Of a DNA stretch of 64,000 bases, positions 26,662 to 35,758 are shown in pieces. The position numbers and the translations under genes are program-made. The notes beneath the pieces were generated by a model, which saw only the letters and a list, made by a program, of their open reading frames with translations, was not told where the DNA came from and searched no databases. The stretch spans positions 19,039 to 83,038 of the forward strand of contig CALDIF010000066.1 in the NCBI GenBank assembly GCA_937901905.1, written 5' to 3'. How positions within the stretch are numbered: the stretch's first letter is position 1; each line of letters opens with the position of its first letter. Origin of the DNA: an uncultured Porphyromonadaceae bacterium (GTDB lineage: Bacteria > Bacteroidota > Bacteroidia > Bacteroidales > Muribaculaceae).

Positions 26662-28116
26662 ATGCTGTTCAATTCGTTGGAATTCATCATTTTCTTGCCC
26701 GTCGTGTGGCTGTTGTATTGGTTTGCGTTTCGCAACAGGCAAACTCAAAACCTTTTTGTCATCGCGGCAAGTTACTTGTTCTACGGCTGGTGGGACTCGC
26801 GTTTTTTGCTGCTCATTGTGCTGACATCGTTAACAAGTTTTGCGAGCGGATTATTGCTTGAACGAGCCGAGGGGAACGAACGACTGCGCAAGGTGTGGTG
26901 CATCTCCAATGTGACATTCAACTTGCTCATACTGGGCATTTTCAAGTACTACAATTTCTTTGTTGAAAATCTGCAAGCCACGCTCGGCTTATTCGGCATC
27001 GCCCTCGACGGACCGACGCGCAACATCATTTTGCCGGTCGGAATTTCTTTCTATACTTTCCAAGCGCTCAGTTACACTATCGACGTGTATAAGCGACGAC
27101 TTGGCGCAACTCATGACATCGTAGCCTTTTTCGCCTACATCAGTTTCTTTCCCCAATTGGTGGCGGGACCCATCGAGCGGTCGACCAAGTTGCTGCCACA
27201 GTTTGCAACGAGTCGCACATTCGACTACGCGGCAGCCGTCGACGGTTGCCGACAGATGTTGTGCGGATTTTTCAAAAAACTTGTGGTGGCTGACCTGTGT
27301 GGCGAGGTCGTTAATTCACTTTGGGATCGCTGGAACGAGTTGTCGGGCATTAACTTGATATTGATAGGTTTCCTATACTGTTTTCAAATCTACGGTGACT
27401 TCTCGGGCTACAGCGACATCGCCATCGGGTGCGGACGCTTGTTCGGCATCAACCTGTCACAAAACTTCAACTTGCCGTATTTTGCACGCAGCATACCCGA
27501 CTTTTGGCGACGGTGGCACATTTCACTCACATCATGGCTGACCGACTATATTTATTATCCGCTGGGAGGCAGTCGCTGTTCGAAACCTAAAGCGTTGCGC
27601 AACGTGTTTATCGTGTGGGGACTCAGCGGATTGTGGCACGGAGCGGCATGGACATTTATCGTGTGGGGGCTGTATCATGCGGTTCTCGTCGGCCTATATC
27701 GCGTGTTTGACCTCAACCCCCACTACCAACCGCCGTTGGGAGAAGGGCGCAAGTTGCCCTCTTTCACCGAATTGCGACAGATGGGAACGACTTTCCTCCT
27801 TGTTGCTGTGGGGTTGGTTTTCTTCAGGTCACACGATGTGTCCCAAGCGTTGCACATCTTGTGGCGCATGGTGAGTTCCCCCTTAGACGGTGCATTGATA
27901 ACCTATAAGAGCGGAACGCTATACGCAATCATTGCCGTGTTGACACTCACAGTGCTTGAATGGATACAACGCGACAAAGCACACGTCTTGCAATTCACGG
28001 ACAACTCGTTTTTTGCTCGCAAAGCGACTGCTCGATTGGCGGTATATGCCACCGTAATCATCTCCTTTATTCTCGCCGTGGGCAAGGTTCAGACGTTCAT
28101 ATACTTTCACTTTTGA
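26662..28116 (+). CDS. MBOAT family O-acyltransferase (AlgI/DltB-like)
   Basis: This 484-residue polytopic membrane enzyme is predicted to pass acyl groups, usually acetyl, across the membrane for transfer onto a polysaccharide. About ten helices are visible. The signature PDFWRRWHISLTSWLTDYIY gives one conserved His. GLWHGAAWTFIVWGLYHA holds the proposed catalytic His. An EFIIFLPVVW-type N-terminus and the YFPQLVAGPIER-like stretch FFPQLVAGPIER are typical of the AlgI branch. The ATG at 26662 starts the family N-terminus and lies just downstream of the promoter. The next gene (3 bp later) is the matching SGNH-like partner, as in alginate and cell-wall acetylation pairs. Confidence 0.93.
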   Translation: MLFNSLEFIIFLPVVWLLYWFAFRNRQTQNLFVIAASYLFYGWWDSRFLLLIVLTSLTSFASGLLLERAEGNERLRKVWCISNVTFNLLILGIFKYYNFFVENLQATLGLFGIALDGPTRNIILPVGISFYTFQALSYTIDVYKRRLGATHDIVAFFAYISFFPQLVAGPIERSTKLLPQFATSRTFDYAAAVDGCRQMLCGFFKKLVVADLCGEVVNSLWDRWNELSGINLILIGFLYCFQIYGDFSGYSDIAIGCGRLFGINLSQNFNLPYFARSIPDFWRRWHISLTSWLTDYIYYPLGGSRCSKPKALRNVFIVWGLSGLWHGAAWTFIVWGLYHAVLVGLYRVFDLNPHYQPPLGEGRKLPSFTELRQMGTTFLLVAVGLVFFRSHDVSQALHILWRMVSSPLDGALITYKSGTLYAIIAVLTLTVLEWIQRDKAHVLQFTDNSFFARKATARLAVYATVIISFILAVGKVQTFIYFHF

Positions 28117-28119
28117 GCC

Positions 28120-29139
28120 ATGAAACGTTTTCTGCTGAAGTTATCCTATACAGTGCTGCCTCTCTGGTTGCTTACCATGACGGTGACCGGCTTTTACAAA
28201 CTCAAGGTAGAGCCCGAAATGAACGGAGAGTTGGGACCGTTGGGCAAACTGGTATTCCCCGTTGAGCACAAGGACAATGTTGACATCACCACGAAGTATT
28301 ACACCGATTGCGTGAGTCTTGAAGAGTTGACCGATACTGTTGTTGACGTACTCACCCTCGGCGACTCGTTTTCACAGCAGTGGCTGGGCAGTTATGAGAA
28401 TTTCATTGCTCGGGATGGGTTCAGCACCGTCAACCTGCATGTGGCGATGAATATGTTTCAAACTGCCTACGACCTGATGAAACTCGGTTATGTGGATTCA
28501 ACCCATGTCAAAACAATAATTATCGAAAGTTGCGAGAGATTTACGGTTGAACGCATCTTGAAACTCTCGACATTGGACACTGCCGTGACCGTGATGCCAA
28601 TCAACACGGTGAGGGCTGTCGGAGAGGACGACACATCACGAAATAATCCTTTAATCGAGACACGCAACTGGATATTGCTTCGCTTGGGAATAAAACACCC
28701 GGTTCGACATGCTCGCGTCAACCGCGAGTTGTTCTCGGGGGGCGACGGGCGCGATCTGTACTTCCTTGACGAAGACCTGTATCAAACGAGCATCTCACCC
28801 GCCGAAACCGTCATTATCAAGCGCAACATCGGACTTATCAACAACATGGCAGACAGTCTCGGTATCAAAATCGTTTATCTCGTGCCGCCCGACAAATACA
28901 CTGTTTATCAGCAATATATAACAAATAATCCGTTTCCCCTCAAGACTGTGGGTAAACAGCTGAAAACAATGATGGCAAGCGACAACGTTCACGTGTGGGT
29001 GTTCGGTATTGATGTCGTTTCTCAATCGGTTGAGACGGGAGAGAAAGACGTGTACCCCGTGAGTGCAACTCATTGGAACTGGAGCACATCAGAGCGCGTT
29101 GCATCAACAATCAGCGCGCTCATCACCCGGACTCGCTAA
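28120..29139 (+). CDS. Membrane-anchored SGNH-hydrolase-like protein, MBOAT partner
   Basis: This is a 339-residue protein with one N-terminal helix (about 8-26) and an extracytoplasmic domain. DVLTLGDSFSQQW carries the GDS block with the likely catalytic Ser, followed by an Asn-containing region. The C-terminal YPVSATHWNWSTSERVA places a His in the position expected of the catalytic His in AlgX/AlgJ-type acetyltransferases. Together with the upstream MBOAT gene it probably forms a two-component extracellular O-acylation system; the glycan acceptor is unknown. Stop and start are 3 bp apart, so the genes are coupled. Confidence 0.85.
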   Translation: MKRFLLKLSYTVLPLWLLTMTVTGFYKLKVEPEMNGELGPLGKLVFPVEHKDNVDITTKYYTDCVSLEELTDTVVDVLTLGDSFSQQWLGSYENFIARDGFSTVNLHVAMNMFQTAYDLMKLGYVDSTHVKTIIIESCERFTVERILKLSTLDTAVTVMPINTVRAVGEDDTSRNNPLIETRNWILLRLGIKHPVRHARVNRELFSGGDGRDLYFLDEDLYQTSISPAETVIIKRNIGLINNMADSLGIKIVYLVPPDKYTVYQQYITNNPFPLKTVGKQLKTMMASDNVHVWVFGIDVVSQSVETGEKDVYPVSATHWNWSTSERVASTISALITRTR

Positions 29140-29177
29140 AGTCGTTTCGGCATCACCGGCATCGACAACAATCGCTA

Positions 29178-29432
29178 TCAGCCTACTATTGCCTTTTTCA
29201 AGGCTTTTGCCAACTGATCGGGGCATGACGTGGGTTTCGCACCGCATGTCACGCCGTCGAGCAAGGCGATAACCTCGCTTGCCGGACGCCCTTCAATCAT
29301 GCGAGCAAGCCCGAACGTGTTTCCCGGGCAACCGCCCACTATTTCAGCGTTAATAATGCGATTGTCATCATCAAGCGTCAAGTTAATCTGTTTGGAACAG
29401 GTTCCTGTCGTCGGATATTCAATTGTCTTCAT
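29178..29432 (-). CDS. TSCPD domain protein
   Basis: This 84-residue protein belongs to a small family named after its conserved motif, seen here as PTSCPDQLA near the C-terminus. TGTCSKQI near the N-terminus and GGCPGNTFGLARMIEG complete the usual cysteine pattern, which suggests metal or disulfide chemistry. A related domain occurs at the C-terminus of some vitamin-B12-dependent ribonucleotide reductases. The stand-alone form has no settled function. It is convergent with the SGNH gene and stands alone, without a clear promoter match. Confidence 0.88.
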   Translation of the reverse strand: MKTIEYPTTGTCSKQINLTLDDDNRIINAEIVGGCPGNTFGLARMIEGRPASEVIALLDGVTCGAKPTSCPDQLAKALKKAIVG

Positions 29433-29552
29433 TTTTCAACCGTATGTAGCACGTTGCCACTCAATTTGACACTAACAAGTCGCGAAGATAGATGATTTTT
29501 TTTAAAAATCTTTAATTTGGTGTGTAAAACAAAAAAAATAACATCTTTTTCT

Positions 29553-29560
29553 TACCTTTG
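29553..29560 (+). promoter_or_regulatory. -7 element for the acyl ligase operon
   Basis: TACCTTTG matches the consensus -7 element, 44 bp before the ATG at 29604. The region upstream is A-rich and no good -33 element was seen at the expected spacing. Confidence 0.6.
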
Positions 29561-29603
29561 TAGGCGAACTGTAATTATTAAAGACTAAGTTCATATCATT
29601 CTC

Positions 29604-31262
29604 ATGATGAAAGAAAATATTATCAAGATTTTCGAGCGCAGTTTCATTGACAACTGGGACTTGGCTGCGTTGACCGATTACAATACTCGCAAGAGCCTGA
29701 CTTACGGTGAATTCGCGCGCGACATTGCACGGTTACACCTGTTGTTCGAGCAGTGTAACATCAAGCAGGGCGACAAAGTGGCTCTCATCGGCAAGAACAC
29801 GCCCTCGTGGGTGACTGTCTTCATCGCCACCATAACCTACGGAGCGGTGATTGTACCCATCTTGCAGGAATTCAATCCCAACGATGCCCAACACATTATC
29901 AATCACAGCGAAGCGTCGCTGCTCTTCTCAAGCAACGCTATTTGGGAAACACTGGATTTTGACCAGTTGCACAACATTCGCGCCGCGCTGTCGCTCGACA
30001 AACACGAGGTGCTTGCCGAGAAAGAGGGCGAGATGGTATCACGCGTGCTGTACCGATTAGACAACATTTTCGCCGAAAAACACCCCAACGGCTTCTACCG
30101 CAATGACATACACTATGCCGATGTCACCCCGGACTCGTTAATGGAAATCAACTACACGAGTGGCACCACCGGCTTCAGCAAGGGCGTGATGCTCACCGGC
30201 AACAACCTGTGTGGCAACGTCGTGTACGGAATCAACAGCGGCTTGCACTACAAGGGCAGTCGCTCGCTGTCGTTCTTACCCCTCGCCCACGCTTACGGCT
30301 GCGCATTTGATATGTTAACCCCCCTCGCGGTGGGTAGCCACATCACGCTGCTCGGGCGCATTCCTTCTCCCAAAATTTTGTTGAAAGCACTTGCCGAGGT
30401 GAGACCTCACCTCGTAATTTGCGTGCCACTGATATTGGAAAAAATTTACAGTAAAATCATCGTGCCGATGATCAGTCAGGGAATGTTGCGTTGGGCTCTT
30501 GCCGTGCCCTACTTGGACAATCGCATTTATGCCCAAATTCGCAAAAAACTCGTTGAGGCGTTCGGTGGTGAGTTTGAAGAAATCATCGTCGGTGGTGCTC
30601 CGTTCAATGCCGAGGTTGAGGATTTCCTTTACAAGATAAAATTCCCGTTCACCGTGGGTTACGGCATGACCGAGTGTGCACCGCTCGTGAGCCACACGCC
30701 GTGGCGCGAGTTCGTGCCACACAGCGCGGGTCGCGTGTTGCCGGGCATCATGGAATGTAAGATTTTGAGCGACGACCCCGAGAACGTGCCGGGCGAAATT
30801 TGCATTCGTGGCGAAAACGTGATGAAAGGATACTTCCACAACACCGAAGCCACCGACAAGGTACTGGAAGACGACGGGTGGTTGCACACCGGTGACATAG
30901 GCACGTTGAGTGCCGACGGCACCGTGTCCATTCGCGGTCGACTCAAGACGATGCTCCTGTCGAGTAACGGTCAAAACATCTACCCCGAGGAGATTGAAGC
31001 CAAACTCAACAATATGCTCGGTGTTGCCGAGAGTTTGGTCGTAGATCGCAGTGGCAAATTGGTCGCGCTGGTGTACCCCGACTACGAGGCAACCGACCAA
31101 TTGGGCATGACACACGACCAGTTGCCTGCCCACATGGAAAATTTGCGCACCGAATTGAACAAATTGGTTGCGCCCTACGAGCGCATCGCTGCAATCGAGT
31201 TAATCGCCACCGAGTTTGAGAAGACTCCCAAACGTAGCATCAAGCGTTACCTGTATCGATAA
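29604..31262 (+). CDS. AMP-dependent acyl-CoA/ACP synthetase (long-chain fatty acid ligase)
   Basis: This 552-residue adenylate-forming ligase activates a fatty acid as acyl-AMP, then passes it to CoA or ACP. Core motifs in order: A3 INYTSGTTGFSKGVML, A5 VGYGMTECAPLVS, A7 LHTGDIGTLSADG, A8 RLKTMLLSSNGQNIYPEEIE, and the A10 lysine in KTPKRSIKRYLYR. Length and motif order fit the FadD/AAS-like group. Two ATG codons (29604 and 29607) are possible starts. A YghO-like acyltransferase gene follows 38 bp downstream, so the product may feed that enzyme. Confidence 0.93.
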   Translation: MMKENIIKIFERSFIDNWDLAALTDYNTRKSLTYGEFARDIARLHLLFEQCNIKQGDKVALIGKNTPSWVTVFIATITYGAVIVPILQEFNPNDAQHIINHSEASLLFSSNAIWETLDFDQLHNIRAALSLDKHEVLAEKEGEMVSRVLYRLDNIFAEKHPNGFYRNDIHYADVTPDSLMEINYTSGTTGFSKGVMLTGNNLCGNVVYGINSGLHYKGSRSLSFLPLAHAYGCAFDMLTPLAVGSHITLLGRIPSPKILLKALAEVRPHLVICVPLILEKIYSKIIVPMISQGMLRWALAVPYLDNRIYAQIRKKLVEAFGGEFEEIIVGGAPFNAEVEDFLYKIKFPFTVGYGMTECAPLVSHTPWREFVPHSAGRVLPGIMECKILSDDPENVPGEICIRGENVMKGYFHNTEATDKVLEDDGWLHTGDIGTLSADGTVSIRGRLKTMLLSSNGQNIYPEEIEAKLNNMLGVAESLVVDRSGKLVALVYPDYEATDQLGMTHDQLPAHMENLRTELNKLVAPYERIAAIELIATEFEKTPKRSIKRYLYR

Positions 31263-31300
31263 CGGTCGGTGCTTTGTCACTGATATTACACGTTCAAACG

Positions 31301-32452
31301 ATGGTTGAAATCAAGCAAATAGAACCCACACGGCGAGCATTGACACCGTTTGTACAATACCCCATCGACTACCTGTATGCCGACAACAAATGTTACGTGC
31401 CGGCACTGGTGATTGACGAGATTGACACGTTGCGTCCCGATCGCAATCCGGCATTCGAGTTCTGCGATAGCATCTACTACATGGCATATCGCGACGGAAA
31501 ACCGGTGGGACGCATTGCCGGTATTATTAATCGCGCGGTGAACGAGCGCTCCGGTCGGCACGAAGCCCGCTTTGGGTACGTGGACTTCATTGACGATGCC
31601 GAGGTTGTTGACGCGCTGTTCAACGCAGTCACCAAGTGGGCCCTCGAGAATGGTATGGAAACGTTGACGGGTCCGCTTGGTTTTACCGACATGGATCGTG
31701 AGGGAATGCTCGTTGAGGGGTTTGACGCTGTCGCCACTCAGGCAGAAATTTACAACCACGCCTACTATCCGCAACACATGGAGCGCATGGGCTTTGAGAA
31801 AGATGCCGACTGGATAGGCATGCACATCATGGTTCCCGATGAAGTCCCCACCAAGATGTTGCGAGTGGCTGACATCGTGCGCCGTCGCTACAACGTGGAT
31901 AATGTACACTACACCTCACGTCGCAAGTTGGTTAAAGATTACGGCGATGCCATTTTCAACCTCATCAACGAGGCCTATGACAGCTTGTTCGGATATTCTC
32001 CGCTAACCAAGAAACAGATTGACCACTACATTGACATGTACCTGCCGTTCTTACCCCTTGATGACATCTCGCTCATCGTGCGTCGCGGTGGCGACAACGA
32101 CGGCGAGTTGGTCGGTGTGGGTATCTCACTGCCCTCACTCAGCGAGGCTCTGATACGCTCGCGCGGACGCTTGTTCCCGTTCGGGTGGTGGCATCTGCTA
32201 AAGGCGTTCAAGTGCAAGAATCCCGTGGTCGACTTGATGTTGGTTGCGGTGAAGCCCGAGTTGCAAAACAAGGGTATAAACGCGTTGTTGTTTACCGACC
32301 TGATACCGAGTTATATCCGCCACGGATACGTGTATGCCGAGAGTAATCCCGAACTTGAGGCTAACAACAAGGTGTTGTCGCAGTGGGAGTATTTCGAAAC
32401 GCACCCCAAGAAGCGCCGGCGCGCCTATATCAAAACCATCAAAACCGATTGA
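31301..32452 (+). CDS. YghO-like GNAT-superfamily acyltransferase
   Basis: This 383-residue protein resembles the YghO-type family of GNAT-related proteins. Visible features are an N-terminal half with TLTGPLGFTDMDREGMLVEG and YYPQHMERMGFEKDADWIG, a central FGYSPLTKKQID element, and a C-terminal GNAT-like core with LMLVAVKPELQNKGINALLF, the acyl-CoA pyrophosphate-binding type of loop. It ends YAESNPELEANNKVLSQWEYF. Some bacterial ceramide synthases are, as I recall, GNAT-like relatives of YghO, and the gene sits directly after an acyl ligase; that function is an inference. ATG 31301 is chosen because the family N-terminus MVEIKQIEP begins there. Confidence 0.85.
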   Translation: MVEIKQIEPTRRALTPFVQYPIDYLYADNKCYVPALVIDEIDTLRPDRNPAFEFCDSIYYMAYRDGKPVGRIAGIINRAVNERSGRHEARFGYVDFIDDAEVVDALFNAVTKWALENGMETLTGPLGFTDMDREGMLVEGFDAVATQAEIYNHAYYPQHMERMGFEKDADWIGMHIMVPDEVPTKMLRVADIVRRRYNVDNVHYTSRRKLVKDYGDAIFNLINEAYDSLFGYSPLTKKQIDHYIDMYLPFLPLDDISLIVRRGGDNDGELVGVGISLPSLSEALIRSRGRLFPFGWWHLLKAFKCKNPVVDLMLVAVKPELQNKGINALLFTDLIPSYIRHGYVYAESNPELEANNKVLSQWEYFETHPKKRRRAYIKTIKTD

Positions 32453-32455
32453 TAA

Positions 32456-32848
32456 ATGAAACGTTTGGCTTTTATATTACTGATAACGGTCGCAACGGTC
32501 ATGACTGCCGGAGCCGATGCCGTAGCATCATTCACAACCAATTACCACGACTTCGGTACCGTTAAGGAGGAGCGGGGGTCGGTGTCACACGAGTTTGAGT
32601 TCACCAACACCGGCGACACGCCCTTACTGATTGTCAACGCTGTCGCTTCGTGCGGTTGCACGCGTCCCCAATTCGACACCAAGCCGATTAAACCGGGTAA
32701 AACCGGAAAAATCAAGGTCACCTATAGCACGGTGGGACGCCCGGGGGCTTTCAGCAAGACGGTGCGAGTACAAACCAATGCCAAGGGCAACACCAAAACT
32801 GTAGTGCTCTTGATTGAAGGCACTGTCACTCCCAAGAGTCAACGATAA
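32456..32848 (+). CDS. Secreted DUF1573 domain protein (short)
   Basis: This 130-residue exported protein has a signal peptide of about 22 residues and then one DUF1573 Ig-like domain. Typical signatures are HDFGTVKEERG, EFTNTGDTPLLI, SCGCTRPQFDTKPIKPGKTG and TYSTVGRPGAF. The family is very abundant in Bacteroidetes, is thought to adopt an ASH/PapD-like beta sandwich, and lacks a known function. The conserved CGC motif may form a disulfide or bind a ligand. It starts 3 bp after the acyltransferase stop and 2 bp before the second DUF1573 gene, so the three are one operon. Confidence 0.9.
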   Translation: MKRLAFILLITVATVMTAGADAVASFTTNYHDFGTVKEERGSVSHEFEFTNTGDTPLLIVNAVASCGCTRPQFDTKPIKPGKTGKIKVTYSTVGRPGAFSKTVRVQTNAKGNTKTVVLLIEGTVTPKSQR

Positions 32849-32850
32849 CC

Positions 32851-33924
32851 ATGACAGGTGTCGTGAGATATATCGCATTATCCTTGCTCGCTCTGAGTGT
32901 TTCCCTTGCCGCCGTGTGCCAACCTATTGCGACATGGGTCAGCAAGGTTCACGACTTCGGCGTGTTTGATGAGGCTTCCGGCAGGCAATCGTGCGAAATG
33001 CGAGTGGTCAACACGGGCGATGCTCCGTTGATTATTTCTCGCGTACAACCCACTTGTGGTTGCACTGCCGGAGACTTCCCTCGCAGCCCGATAGCACCGG
33101 GCGACACTGCTGTCATCACCCTCACTTATAACCCCACTAACCGAGCCGGACAATTTGAAAAAGACGTGTACGTCTACACCAATGCGATGCCGGCACGCCA
33201 TGTTGTGAAAATTCGCGGCAATGCCATTCCCACGGCATCAACGCTCGACAAGCAATATCCGGTCAACATCGGGGGCTTGAGATTATCACGACAGATACTT
33301 CCGTTGGGCGAAGTGCAACGCACCGGTTTCAGGTTGGGTTACATCAGCGGCTATAACTCGACCCACGACACCATCGTCATTCACTCTCGTTGCGACGCCT
33401 CGTGGCTGCGGATTGATGCCATTCCCGACACTGTCGCGCCTGCCGGCACCGTGACGCTGACGATGCGGCTCGACGGTCTTGATGCGCCCGAGTGGGGCTT
33501 GAATACAACCGACGTGGCAGTGGAGGCATCAAAACTTGATGACGAGGTCGTCGCCACCGGTTCCATCGAAGTTACAGGCGTTGTACTCGACGACTTCAAG
33601 CGATTGACAGCCGACTCACGCGCCAATCCACCCACTCTTGTTGTTGACGACCGCATCGAGACCGACAGCACAGGACGAGGAAAAATGACCGTCAAGAATA
33701 ACGGACGCGGAACGTTGGAGATACGCCGACTATGGAGTGACGACCCCGCCTTGACATTAACCGTCGATCGCCGCAATGTTTCGCGAGGCGGTAAGGCGAC
33801 AATCAACGTGACCGTCGATAAGCAAAAAATCAATGGCGAGGTGTTGAACACAAGTTTCACCGTGATTACCAACGACCCCGAGCGACAAGTAAGCACTGTA
33901 CGCGTGGTCGGCATCTTGAAGTAA
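32851..33924 (+). CDS. Secreted DUF1573 domain protein (long)
   Basis: This is a 357-residue exported protein. After a signal peptide (about 1-23) the first DUF1573 domain shows VHDFGVFDEASG, VVNTGDAPLII, PTCGCTAGDFPRSPIAPGD and TLTYNPTNRAGQF. The middle part (about 130-250) resembles a second, diverged beta sandwich without the CGC motif. The C-terminal 110 residues are a third Ig-like unit (MTVKNNGRGTLEIRRLW and SFTVITNDPERQVSTVRVVG). No catalytic residues are apparent. It is a tandem partner of the shorter DUF1573 gene before it. MeaB follows after 54 bp and may be separately expressed. Confidence 0.88.
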   Translation: MTGVVRYIALSLLALSVSLAAVCQPIATWVSKVHDFGVFDEASGRQSCEMRVVNTGDAPLIISRVQPTCGCTAGDFPRSPIAPGDTAVITLTYNPTNRAGQFEKDVYVYTNAMPARHVVKIRGNAIPTASTLDKQYPVNIGGLRLSRQILPLGEVQRTGFRLGYISGYNSTHDTIVIHSRCDASWLRIDAIPDTVAPAGTVTLTMRLDGLDAPEWGLNTTDVAVEASKLDDEVVATGSIEVTGVVLDDFKRLTADSRANPPTLVVDDRIETDSTGRGKMTVKNNGRGTLEIRRLWSDDPALTLTVDRRNVSRGGKATINVTVDKQKINGEVLNTSFTVITNDPERQVSTVRVVGILK

Positions 33925-33978
33925 TGAAAATCGACCGCGCTATAGCACTCCCGACAAGGAACAAACATTAAGGACGAA

Positions 33979-35118
33979 ATGGAACAAGATATACAAACCG
34001 ACAATCATCACGCTTCACATCTCGAACACCCCGAGAATGAGGCTTGCTATACCGGGTTGCAGGTCAACACCGGTGTTGAGCAACCGCCTGCTATCAACCC
34101 CTACATGAAACGCCGTCGCCGACCGCAACTCACGGTGGCGGACTACGTTGAGGGTATTCTTGCCGGGAATCCCGCCATACTCGGGCAAGCGGTGACCTTG
34201 GTTGAAAGTAAGGCTCCCGAACATCAGCAGGTGGCACAAGAGGTGATAGAACGATGCTTGCCACATGCCGGACGCTCGCGCCGTATAGGCATCACCGGTG
34301 TACCCGGCGCCGGCAAGAGCACGTCAATCGACGTGTTCGGTATGCACGTCTTGAAGCGTGGCGGCAAACTCGCCGTGCTTGCCATTGACCCGAGTTCCGA
34401 GCGCAGCAAGGGGTCTATCTTGGGCGACAAGACTCGAATGGAACAGTTGTCGGTGCATCCCCGGGCATTCATTCGCCCCTCACCCTCGGCAGGTTCTCTC
34501 GGTGGCGTGGCACGCAAAACTCGCGAGACAATAGTGTTGTGCGAGGCTGCCGGCTATGACACCGTGTTCGTCGAGACTGTCGGCGTGGGGCAGAGTGAGA
34601 CCGCCGTACACTCAATGGTCGACTACTTCCTGCTGATACAACTCGCCGGCACCGGTGATGAGTTGCAGGGCATCAAACGCGGTATCATGGAGATGGCCGA
34701 CGGCATCGTAATTAACAAGGCCGACGGTGACAACATCGAGCGAGCCAATCTCGCCGCAGCGCAGTTTCGCAACGCGCTGCACCTGTTTCCCATGCCTCCG
34801 AGCGGTGTGTTGCCCGAAGTGATGACCTATAGCGGCTACTACGGCATCAATATAGAAGCCGTGTGGGACATGATTGACCGCTATTTCGATGCGGTCACTC
34901 GTAGCGGTTACTTCGAGGAAAAGCGACGCAATCAAGAGCGCTATTGGATGTTCGAGACTATTAATGAACAGTTGCGACTGAACTTCTATAACAACCCCGA
35001 GGTGAGTGCCATGCTTGAGGTGAAAGAACGCAACGTGCGACTCTCCCGGCAATCGTCGTTCACCGCTGCTGCCGAGGTCTTGGACTTCTATTTCTCACAA
35101 CTCAAATCAAACTCTTAA
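33979..35118 (+). CDS. meaB: Methylmalonyl-CoA mutase-associated GTPase MeaB
   Basis: This 379-residue G3E-family GTPase gates adenosylcobalamin loading and protects methylmalonyl-CoA mutase. Motifs: GITGVPGAGKSTSID (P-loop), DPSSERSKGSILGDKTRM (switch/base region), VETVGVGQSE (Walker B region) and NKADGDN (guanine specificity). The family's C-terminal dimerisation arm is present. In Bacteroidales the mutase belongs to the succinate-to-propionate route, and the PduO-type adenosyltransferase at 3287 supplies its cofactor. The mutase subunits are not in this window. The ATG at 33979 gives an N-terminal extension of about 30 residues before the conserved part. Confidence 0.95.
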   Translation: MEQDIQTDNHHASHLEHPENEACYTGLQVNTGVEQPPAINPYMKRRRRPQLTVADYVEGILAGNPAILGQAVTLVESKAPEHQQVAQEVIERCLPHAGRSRRIGITGVPGAGKSTSIDVFGMHVLKRGGKLAVLAIDPSSERSKGSILGDKTRMEQLSVHPRAFIRPSPSAGSLGGVARKTRETIVLCEAAGYDTVFVETVGVGQSETAVHSMVDYFLLIQLAGTGDELQGIKRGIMEMADGIVINKADGDNIERANLAAAQFRNALHLFPMPPSGVLPEVMTYSGYYGINIEAVWDMIDRYFDAVTRSGYFEEKRRNQERYWMFETINEQLRLNFYNNPEVSAMLEVKERNVRLSRQSSFTAAAEVLDFYFSQLKSNS

Positions 35119-35230
35119 GCGCAAACTCACTTTGAATTATCAACGTCACTTCATTCTACCGGGAACCGCCGCTCGCGGCATCGGTAATGCGTGAACACCC
35201 TTGAAAGCGTGAACTAAACAAATACACACT

Positions 35231-35752
35231 ATGTACACTTATAAATATCCCCACCCGGCAGTCACGACCGACTGCGTCGTGTTCGGTTTTGACGGAGTCA
35301 AACTCAACGTTCTGCTCATTGAGCGCGGAGGCGAACCTTACAAGGGTTGCTGGGCTTTACCGGGCGGATTTCTCAACATTGACGAAGACGCGCCCACCGG
35401 AGCCCGACGCGAGTTGGAAGAGGAAACCGGACTGCAAGTGAATAACATCGAGCAACTGGCGGCATTCACAACCGTAGACCGCGACCCGAGAGAGAGAGTT
35501 ATCTCGGTGGCTTACTTCACACTCACTCGCATCTCGCAGGTCACAGCAGCCGATGATGCCGCACGGGCACAATGGTTCTCGCTGGACAACGTGCCTGAGT
35601 TGGCTTTTGACCACAAGGAAATTTTGGAACTTGCCTGCAACCGCTTGTCACAGTTACTCAAACTCAAGAGCGGTAACTTCACCGACAGCGACTTCACCTA
35701 TGAGGAGTTGGACATGATATACTATGCCGCGTTAACGCGCTCGAGACGATAG
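35231..35752 (+). CDS. NUDIX hydrolase
   Basis: This is a 173-residue Nudix enzyme. The Nudix box runs GGFLNIDEDAPTGARRELEE then ETGL, matching Gx5Ex7REUxEExGU with its metal-binding glutamates. An N-terminal TTDCVVFGFDGVKLNVLLIERG and a C-terminal SDFTYEELDMIYYAAL resemble the ADP-ribose-type Nudix group whose relatives carry a winged helix (NrtR); the winged helix is absent here. Likely substrates are nucleoside diphosphate derivatives such as ADP-ribose, but specificity cannot be read. It follows meaB by 112 bp with no clear promoter, and ends 6 bp before a convergent gene. Confidence 0.92.
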   Translation: MYTYKYPHPAVTTDCVVFGFDGVKLNVLLIERGGEPYKGCWALPGGFLNIDEDAPTGARRELEEETGLQVNNIEQLAAFTTVDRDPRERVISVAYFTLTRISQVTAADDAARAQWFSLDNVPELAFDHKEILELACNRLSQLLKLKSGNFTDSDFTYEELDMIYYAALTRSRR

Positions 35753-35758
35753 AAGACA

